Positions 56,253 through 64,000 of a DNA stretch of 64,000 nucleotides are shown piece after piece. Position numbers and translations under genes: made by a program. Position 1 is the stretch's first letter. Each line of letters starts with the position of its first letter. The stretch comes from Roridomyces roridus (Eukaryota; Basidiomycota; Agaricomycetes; Agaricales; Mycenaceae). The notes under the pieces are model-generated. The model saw nothing but the letters and a program-made list of their open reading frames with translations, was not told where the DNA came from and made no database searches. The stretch is taken from assembly GCA_029378245.1 (NCBI GenBank), contig JARKIF010000002.1, positions 3,844,001 through 3,908,000 of the forward strand. The letters are read 5' to 3'.

Positions 56253-57580
56253 TCACACAATAGCAGAATAATCGAGTGCCACAGGCAATTCCTCGCCCAA
56301 AACGCCTGCGAGGACATTCCTCGCCGTGAGCCAAGCCATCTCTTCCCTCGTTTCCAGCGCTACACTCCCCAGATGCGGTAATACAACACACCTCGGCTCA
56401 CTTACAAGTGGGTGTGCCGAAGTCACCCCTCCTGGCGCCCCTTCCTCCTCCACGACGTCCAGTCCCGCGCCCCAGATCCAGCCCTCGCTCAAGGCCTGTG
56501 CGAGCGCGATCGAGTCCACGACGGAGCCACGCCCGTTATTCACGAGCACGCTGGTTGGTTTCATCTGCCGGAGGAACGCACTGTTTACGAGATGGTGCGT
56601 TGCCGAACCGCCTGGCGTGAGGATGAACAACACGTCGCTGCGGCCAGCCAAGGTGCTCAGATCGACGGAGGCAATTTCCTGGAGGTTGTGTTTGTCTTTG
56701 AGCTGTGCATCGCGCGCCGTTTGTACAGCCGCACCGGGGCGGGGAGTGTAAATACAGTGGGTGATGCCGAAGGCTGCGAGGCGGGTGAGAACGGCGTGTG
56801 CGATGCGTCCGAATCCGAGGAATCCGATAGTGCGTGTCGGGGAGAAGGGCGTTGTGCTGAGTTGTGGGCCGCACAGTGCGAATGGACTACGGCTCAAGGT
56901 GGGCCACTGGATTTTTTGGTTAGTACTTAGAGCATTTGATTTGGAATGAAAATAATGACTTGCTCCATTATTCTTGACGAGAGAATAGCTTTGGCCCGCT
57001 GCGCGTGTGGCCATCAGAGCCAACATAATGGCCGAGTCGGCCACTGATCAACGCGTTGATTTAAAATTCTGGCGTCGAGTTGCGGGGATGGAATCCATAC
57101 CAGCCTCGGTTGGAATATCGGGCGTATATCCCACTTGGATTTTGCGTGCGGCGATGACCTCGAGATCGATATGCTCTGTTGTTCGGTCTGAAATGAGAGA
57201 TTGTTGAAAAACAGGGAGAGTTCACCATAGCCGATCGAAGTCGTCGACACCACGCGCAGATTGGGTCCCGCTGTATCCACGAGTTCACGGTTGACCTGGT
57301 GGCGTTTATCATAACGGACAATTGGATATAGACTGGTGGACTCGCAATCTCCGTTGTGCTAACGACAAGTCCAGTGGCTCCAGGTATATTTTCGAGTATC
57401 CATCCTCGGTCACAACGCCGATCTTCAGTCCAAACGACCACCTAGCACGATATCAGTCTTAACACCATTATCGGCGTCAATAGTTACCTCGAGATTTCCG
57501 TGCTCGGTCAACAGGGCCATCGCGGTAGGGCCAAGATCTCTGCAGCAAACAATTTTTGAGCGAGAAGTGGTGCGTTCCAT
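56253..57580 (-). CDS. D-2-hydroxyacid dehydrogenase (glyoxylate/hydroxypyruvate reductase-like), copy 3
   Basis: A more diverged paralogue of copies 1 and 2. The start MERTTSRSKIVCCRDLGPTA at 57580 lacks the long basic leader of the other two. Exon 1 ends at 57488; exon 2 begins at 57441 with VVVWTEDRRCDRGW. Two junctions need GC-AG introns: one after GLVVSTTEI (GCGAGT..CACCAG) and one after SLVKNNG (GCAAGT..AATCCAG, 57 bases, with a TACTAAC branch site). The second is a multiple of three and open, so retention would add 19 residues. Motifs: [45 protein letters not shown] and VLPHLGSVALETREEMA, ending ALDYSAIV. All catalytic positions are present. No F-box partner lies upstream; the acyl-CoA oxidase 3' end does. 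Confidence 0.82.
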
Positions 57581-57699
57581 CTTGGTTGACTCGGTGCAGG
57601 AGAGCTTGATGAAAGAGTGGTCTGAGTATCGTGGCAGCTCGTTGATTACGGAACACGGTACATAATTACGGTGTTCCGGTCTGGTATCGGACTCGGACC

Positions 57700-59764
57700 C
57701 TAAAGCTTCCCTCTCAATATCGGCTTTATATGCTCCTCGAACCCAGGCCTAAAAACACCACCCATCTTCCGAGCCTCCACATTCAGCGGCACCTGCCGCG
57801 TCCATTCCATTATCCGTTCATACACGTCTCCATCCGCACAACCAAGCGCAGACGCTAGACATGTGTCCGTAAAGTCCCAAGCATCGGTGAGCGCGACAGC
57901 ATCCGGGAGTAAGGCTTGAAGCAAATCCTCGATCGTTGCCCTAATATGCTTGAGATGCGATGCGGCGATATATCCATCGGCGAAGAATTCGGCACCGTTC
58001 GGTCCGTCGATGGAAGACAGAGCGAAAAGGCTGCAGAGGCGTTGGAGCACTGCGCGGACTGCGTCGTCCTTGATGCCTTGGACAGCATCGACGAAGGCGG
58101 CGAGAACGAAGGTTTCGGTGTGAGCGCGTGCCAAGGCAATGAGGCTCAGCATATGCTTATTCCAGGCCTGCGCGGAAGAGAGACCATCGCGTTTTTGTGA
58201 GGTGCTCAGAGCCTCTGCGCACTTGACGGCGAGCCGCGCCGAACGATGACGGAACATCTCCAACTGCACATTAGCATGCAAGAAGTCCGCGTCCGGGGCA
58301 AGGGTAGAAAATGCAAATTTGCCCGGGGAGCGAAGATACTCGGTGGTGCAATGCTGTTCGGGACGGGCCAGGCATTTGACGAGGAAACGCGCCGTTTGCT
58401 GATACATGACAAAGTTCTCGCCCTCCAGAGTCGCTATGGCCGTCGCAGTCGGAACGAGTTGACCGAAACCAGACATGGCGAGATATCCATGACCCCCACA
58501 ACACTTGCGTGCATCCTCTGCACCATCAGCAGTCACCTGCGTCGAATAGGCCTTCATCCCTGCCAGCAGCGCATGAACTGGCGCCAGCTCGTTCTCGTCT
58601 CCGCTCTTTTGACCTTCTAACATTCCCTCGTACAACGCACTGACATGCACACCAGCAAAGTGGAGTGCGAACGCGCGCGCCATGAGAGTGAAGAGGCGAT
58701 ACTGTTGCAATTTGAATGCGATAATAGGCATCTCGGTGTTCTCGGCCACGTTGAAGGCGACGTTCCCCTGCTCGCGAACGACAGAGTAACGGATGGCGAT
58801 GGTGGCTGCTTGGGCGAGCTGCAGATATATGTGCACGATGAAAACCTTGCGGGCGAAGAGCATCGTGCTGTAGGCGAGCTTGTCGTTTGGACCGCGAATG
58901 TACGTCCCATCACGGAGGACCTGATTCGAGCGCATGAGGAGTTGGGTGCGGGGGATGCGGAGGTGGGTGAAGACGGCATAGCCGTTGTCCGCCGTGTTGT
59001 GTCCTAGTTTGAGGCCAATATCACCCAACTCGATGCCTGGAGTGGGGGTGTAGTCCTCGAGCGAGCGCAGCTGGACCATGAACGGGTGCATGCCATAGTC
59101 TTTCGACTTGATCACAAGACGAGCCATGACGATCGCATGCGAGGCCGAGTAGCCTAGCCCGCCGGGCCAGAACTTGGTGGAAGATGTGGTAGGTGAATGA
59201 ACGACAAACTCATCTGTTGTTTCGTCGAAAGTCGCCGTCGTCTCCAACCCACGCACAAATGTGCCATGGCCAAGCTCCGTCTGGCAGTACGTCCCGATAA
59301 TTCTTCCCGACTCGGCGAGGGGCAACCAGTATTCCAACTGCTCCGGAGACGCGAGGAGCTTCAGCGCGGGCGTGAACATGAGGAAATGAAGCCCAAACGG
59401 AGACGCATTGTTCATCCAAAGGTGCGGCGAGACGTAGTCGAACAAGGAGTTTCCGCGCTTGAGCCGCTCCCTGAAGGTCGCTGCTCCCCATTGGAGACCA
59501 TCGACATATTGTTCAGTGCGCCCGCTTTCCCAATAAATCTCGGGGAGCTTGCGAGTATCCGACCGGCCCAGTACTTTTTCTATGCGAGAGAACTCCTCCC
59601 TCCGGCTCTGGACTGCCGTCGCTCTATGGAAGGGTCAATTTACAAAAATGTCGAGAATGAAAAGACCTCGCTCACCCGCCATAGATAATATTCGTGAGCT
59701 CTTGAGAATGGAAAGACGCCTGCGAGCGTGCATTCTGCATAAGCTGGATCTGTCGGTTGGGCAT
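57700..59764 (-). CDS. Acyl-CoA oxidase (peroxisomal beta-oxidation, ACOX1 type)
   Basis: A flavoenzyme that oxidises acyl-CoA to trans-2-enoyl-CoA with release of H2O2. Exon 1 is 59764-59676 (MPNRQIQLMQNARSQASFHS then QELTNIIYGG); a 52-base intron leads into exon 2, 59623-57700, giving 670 residues, the usual size. Family signatures: YCQTELGHGTFVRGLETTAT (FAD/substrate site), IVMARLVIKSKDYGMHPFMV, IPRTQLLMR, RKCCGGHGYLAMSGF and LEGENFVMYQQTARFLVK. The C-terminus GKL is a weak variant of the peroxisomal PTS1 signal (S/A/C-K/R/H-L). It has a single start with a TATA box 53 bases upstream. There is no sign of damage. Confidence 0.93.
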
Positions 59765-59816
59765 GTCGGGGAAAGTGTGCCAGTGTGCGGTTGTGGGCAG
59801 CCGTTCAGCGTCGTTA

Positions 59817-59824
59817 TATTTATA
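59817..59824 (-). promoter_or_regulatory. TATA box of the acyl-CoA oxidase gene
   Basis: TATAAATA on the minus strand, 53 bases before the ATG at 59764. Confidence 0.6.
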
Positions 59825-60078
59825 CCACAAGTGCCCGTACATCTCGCTGACCCAAACGCGACCAGGTCGGCACCGGCTTCCTACCTCGGGTTGAGCGACC
59901 AGACCCGTAGTGCCAGTTGTTTGCAATCGCATGCCCGAATAAATATCATCAACTGAGTTCGACGTCACAGAGTATATATCCACATAATGACCAGCCGGCT
60001 ACATCCCGAAGGTCCGAAATCTGGCCAATCTCGCTCTGTTCATCCAGGTCATTGGATAGCGATGAAGGATATAAAAGG

Positions 60079-60271
60079 CCTGTCAAGAGTCAACACGATG
60101 AACGGTGTGTCCAGAAAGGATAGGCTGTTGTCGTGCATACCGGTGCACCGTGCTCGTAATCGAATCGTCTCCCGACGCGGTTAGTCTCGGTACTCTTCCT
60201 ATTCATCGTGCGTTCCTGGGGGAAAAATTGATATCAACGGCCTGTCGAGAGTCGACACGATGAACGGTGTG
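60079..60271 (+). repeat. Direct repeat pair, about 160 bases apart
   Basis: GGCCTGTC(A/G)AGAGTC(A/G)ACACGATGAACGGTGTG occurs at 60079-60111 and 60239-60271 with two A/G differences. Both are near an ATAT..A word. No gene is seen. Confidence 0.7.
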
Positions 60272-62732
60272 TTGCTGTTTCCAGCAATGATAGGATCCGT
60301 TCCATAGAATCCATGGCCGTCCATTCAATGGGATTGCCACTCAAGGAGTAGGAAGTAAGTATCATGGCGGTGCGAGGGCCCGGGTTATCTACCGAAACAT
60401 CCGCGCCTAGTGGACTTGATCCAAGACAAGAGTCGGAGGAAGATAGATGGGGTAGCACAAGGAATAAGTAGAGGGCACAGGAACGAGAGGTAAGGAAGAA
60501 ACGGAATTACGCTTCACCGGGGCAGGATGCCCACCACGCTCCAAGTCGACACTGCAGGCGTAAAATTAGCCGTCCGAGACGATCACCAACAGGTGGTGTT
60601 GCTGAGTCTGCGTAGTCCGGGAGCGGATGGTAGGTATTGCCTGGCGCCTGACGGCCAGTGGCAACTATGTAAGGATAGCGCGAGCAAGGACATAAGATTG
60701 GACGCGAAGAGAAGAAGCTTGATTCGGTCCATTGAATGCAAATTGAATGTGAGGGAGTGAGCAAGACGAAGTAGCCGGGTCGGATCAATGGTTCATTGTC
60801 ATTGCCGAGCATCACCGGCATCAGCTCTTCCCGTCTGCTCAATCTCTGCTCCCCGTTGGAATCACGCCGCACGCGGGAACGCCTTTGACTTCTACGCAGG
60901 CCCCGGTCCAATGCTTGCACGCTGGATGACACAATCGCAGCTGCTGTGCAAGACGACGACAAGACGACGACTATTAAGAGCTGGACCCTGGTACTTACAA
61001 GACGGAAGGCTGCGGGCACGCATCCCACATGACGAGCTCACTCCTCTGTACGCTTTTCAGCAACTCTTTTAGCTCCCTATTGAGTGTTATTAGACTGGGA
61101 TAGACACTGAGGACTCGTTTGCCAACGACCTGTTCTTTTGTGGCCGCCTTGAGTCAAGCTTGAGTTGGGTGGGGGGCCTGACGCGCGGGCTCGGGTTGGT
61201 ACGGTGCGTGGCGTCTCAGAGTCATTGAATCATCCTAACGTGCGCTTTTCAGAGTCTCTGCACGATGCCTCCGGCCGCTTGCTTCCTTCAGCCCTGGGCA
61301 GGAGCGTTTTGCATAGCCTCTGCACTTTCTCTCTCTCTCTGAATGCGAATATCTGGCTCACATTTGTCTCAATGGTGCCCATCCCTAATCTCACACCCAG
61401 CTCTGTCTTTGCTGACGTTTTTCAAGGTGTCTCTTTACTTGGTCCAATCTCTGCGAATCGACCGGGGATGCTCCGACTCGGGTTACGAGCCGTAGCGTCT
61501 CATCTTGAGCCTCCTCTTTGCTCGCCAGGAGTGTGCTGGCCCATCGTTCTCTGCTCGAGTTCTTGATGCGGCGAGATCACAGCCATGCTCCTCGGCCCCT
61601 CCCCGCTCTCAGTTGCAGCTCAAGCGGCGCGCACCAGTCGACAAGTGACTCATCTCATCCTTCTGCGTCCTCTTGGCCTTGCTGACAATCCTCCAGCTCG
61701 GCCGGATGTGGAACAGATGTCGGGTGCCGTTTTTCTCGACGCTACTGGCTCTAACGAGCCAGGCGTTGGATAGAGGCGATGGCCAGGCGTACGCACATGT
61801 ACTGCATCATGGGTTATGCTCATTTCGCCACCCGGTCGTGCCGCCTCTGAGAGCGGGCACAGGATGGTGAGAGGATATGCTGCGGCGTTCCTCTCCGAGC
61901 TAGGGTGAGCACTACTCTCTGTTCTTCGCCTAGATATTGACACGGCCTTAGAGACCATACTCCTGGAACTGCGCCATCTTCTCCGCACTTTTTGATCTCG
62001 CGGAGCGCGTCCGCAGACTCGATTCCTTGACGGCGGTCCAAACTTGCCGGAAGCTTCCTTCAGACACCTCCTCCGACTGCTACCGAGACCTGACGATCCG
62101 CGACCAGAGTCATCACCCACGAGCTAGCAGGGAGGTGGCGAGAGCGCGAGTTGCGGATGGTGTTTGAGCAGATCCATGCCTCGCAGGGGAAGGTCGCATG
62201 CGGAGGCGAGATCTGGACGTTAGGGTGACCGTGTACTTCCCGATTCGGTAAGTCTCCCTCTGTTGCCTCCACTGCATCTTCCTCATGTTAACGAACGCCC
62301 AGGACGACCGGGAGGCTTCTCCCTCAACTCCGACTTTGCACCTCCTTCGTTCACCTGCGCTTCGGGAAGCTGGAGACAATCCTCATCCCTGGCGTGAGGT
62401 CCTCCCTGCAGCCTCTACGTCCGCCATCCCTCACTGGACGCTCATATCAGGCTCGGCGGAAGCGACGGCTTTTGGAACAGAGGATATCGGTGGAATGGAC
62501 GTAGGCGGCTCACGTCAAACCTAATGGTGTAGCGTGCCAGGGTGAGCTGAGCGGCTGGTAAGATCGTCACACTCGTTTTCTCTCTGCTCCTTATGGCGAT
62601 CCCTACAGCGGAAATCTGCGCCTGCTTCATCGCTTTCAGATGGCTGTATCTGTTTTGGCCGTAGTCAAAGTGAGCTCATCGCTCTGCTCACTGTCACCTT
62701 AGCACTGACACGCTCTCAGCGCACGTACTCCG
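60272..62732. other. No gene recognised
   Basis: Short overlapping frames on both strands, a CTCTCTCTCTCTCTG run at about 61329, and no motif. It may be old repeat DNA related to the R repeat on its right. Confidence 0.4.
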
Positions 62733-63330
62733 GATGCACCTCTTCTCTTCGCCTTGGTTTCCGCCTCTTGAGCTCGAGGAGCGCGTCCGGCAGATATCAG
62801 GTCCTGACGTGGACGCTCGCTAGAAAGACTTCCTTCCGCGAGCCAGGACGTGGCTGATTCGGTAGGTCTTCGTTTCTTCCGTGGATTCTCGTGCTGAAGG
62901 GCAATCCAGAACACTAGGCCTCCGCTTACATACGACCTTCCCAATGCCCTCGGCCCTCTGCCTCCCGCACAGTGTGGAGCGGGCGGAGAGCCTAATCTCC
63001 CGACCGTGCGGGATTGCCCACAACCTCTGCATCCACCGCACTCACGCTCTTTGTCCTTCTGCCTATTCAGTGCCCAACGCGACCCAAGAGTAGCGTTGTA
63101 GCGTTCAAGCTCAGGCTGAACCGTCTCCTGCTCTGCCTCACGGAGCCCTGGATTCTGTCCTTCGGTCCGCGTCAGCATGATCACGTGTGCTGAATGGGTG
63201 CGTCTGTTGCTTTCTCCTCCGCTCGTTCATGTTTACTTACGGTGCCCAAGGATAGCCGCTGTATCGTCCCTGGGGCGTCCTCCCCCTGCTCTGCCTGCCA
63301 ATATGTACGAGGCGACATGATCGCTGACGT
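62733..63330 (-). repeat. Long repeat R, copy 2 (inverted to 24640-25212)
   Basis: On the minus strand the order of shared blocks is the same as in copy 1, including RSYVSGGLVFWIALQ against RSYVSGGPVFWIVRQ. The two copies face each other across 37.5 kb that contains the whole inverted duplication. Confidence 0.65.
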
Positions 63331-63759
63331 GGGCCCACTCAACGCTCTCGGGCTTTGTGACATCCCCTGTCCTTCGGTTGCCGCTCCGACGCGCGCTCCG
63401 TGTGGCGAGGGGAAGCAGCGCAAGATGCGCTTTCGCTGAAAGAGAGGTCGAGCTAGATCAAGCGGGTGACTGGGCGAAAGGGAAGCCGCTGGGACCTCCT
63501 GGTAAGCTTCTGGCCTTGGCTTTCCCTGTCGACACTGTCTTACCCAACGCGTCAGGCAAAGCATCTCATGTAGTCAACGGTATATAGGTGGATCTACTTC
63601 ATGACATTATAAATGTTGTTACTTTCACTGCTGCGGTGGCCCATCAGGATCGCGCCCCGTCATAAAACCCATCCTGTCTTCCCTCACAAAGGCGTCAATG
63701 CGAGCAGTTAGGTCGGGCGAAAGCGCCTGCTGGCGTGGACCCAAGAAATACAGCCGCGC
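63331..63759. other. No gene recognised
   Basis: Similarity to 24.4-24.6 kb is weak here. The complement of 63655-63759 may be a decayed extension of the next gene. Confidence 0.3.
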
Positions 63760-64000
63760 CTAGAACGGGACATCATCCATTCTCCCGGACTCGAGACGCG
63801 ATTCCAGCATTTCCCAATACACATCCTCCGTGAAACGAAACAGCGAGGACATGCGGAAGAAATGTAGAGCGGGGATAAGTTGTTGTACAGCGGGGAGGAG
63901 TCTGCTTGTAGTGTCTTCCGTGTCAGATTCCGAGTCTCCTTTGAGGGTCAAAGCGCGCAAAAGGGTGTCTGTTATGAGGACGTTTTCTGGCTCTCCCGTG
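63760..64000 (-). CDS. 3' end of a gene running off the window, unknown (F-box-like region possible)
   Basis: An open frame enters from the right edge with PENVLITDTLLRALTLKGDS, then SRLLPAVQQLIPALHFFRMS and a stop after GRMDDVPF at 63760. The leucine-rich pattern resembles C-terminal parts of mushroom F-box proteins, but the diagnostic region lies outside the window. Confidence 0.5.
   Translation of the reverse strand, partial: TGEPENVLITDTLLRALTLKGDSESDTEDTTSRLLPAVQQLIPALHFFRMSSLFRFTEDVYWEMLESRLESGRMDDVPF

Noticed and set aside
58246..59007. Plus-strand frames within the acyl-CoA oxidase
   Set aside because: The minus strand encodes a complete, motif-rich enzyme; the plus frames are shadows of GC-rich codons.
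31872..59764. A biosynthetic gene cluster joining P450, dehydrogenases and acyl-CoA oxidase
   Set aside because: There is no backbone enzyme, the genes lie far apart among F-box genes, and duplication rather than function explains the linkage.

Overview
The window is eukaryotic and looks like a mushroom-forming basidiomycete (Agaricomycetes). Supporting signs are genes cut by many 45-110 base introns, TATA boxes about 40-55 bases before start codons, several F-box proteins with the CAHWR/TPxxW pattern, a NACHT-ankyrin gene, a microsomal P450, and many small non-autonomous transposons. Only about a third of the sequence is coding. The species is not identified.

Layout. 1-8.9 kb: possible small genes on the minus strand, then a prostaglandin-reductase/alkenal-reductase-like gene (3336-8243) broken near its 3' end by two inverted-repeat insertions (4736-7054 and 7091-8140). 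8.9-20.3 kb: repeat-rich DNA with tRNA-like (SINE-like) copies, a foldback MITE and one clear gene, a small membrane-anchored J-protein (10729-11455). 20.3-23.85 kb: a decayed NACHT-ankyrin gene with 18 repeats. 24-27 kb: no gene recognised, but a repeat that recurs inverted at 62.7-63.3 kb.

27.06-50.65 kb is a large, old, interrupted inverted duplication. Each arm carries a membrane-protein gene of unknown family and a divergent F-box / D-2-hydroxyacid dehydrogenase pair. The left-arm F-box and membrane genes are broken and the right-arm copies are intact, while the dehydrogenase is intact in both arms. The 9.6 kb spacer holds a P450, a protein with 19 SUMO-acceptor-like motifs (psi-K-x-E), and a degenerate HNH-type protein. 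A third, more diverged dehydrogenase copy (56253-57580), fragments of the membrane and F-box genes, two further F-box-type genes, a small acidic-tailed protein and a complete acyl-CoA oxidase fill 46.8-59.8 kb. 59.8-63.7 kb is mostly repeats, and a partial gene runs off the right edge.

The enzymes (alkenal reductase, P450, acyl-CoA oxidase, glyoxylate/hydroxypyruvate-reductase-like dehydrogenases) would fit oxidative lipid or secondary metabolism, but nothing in the sequence shows that they form one pathway. The strongest signals are the psi-K-x-E protein, the doubly interrupted reductase whose reading frame closes exactly when both elements and one target duplication each are removed, the inverted duplication with asymmetric decay, and a tandem of tRNA-like sequences at 46.43-46.86 kb.
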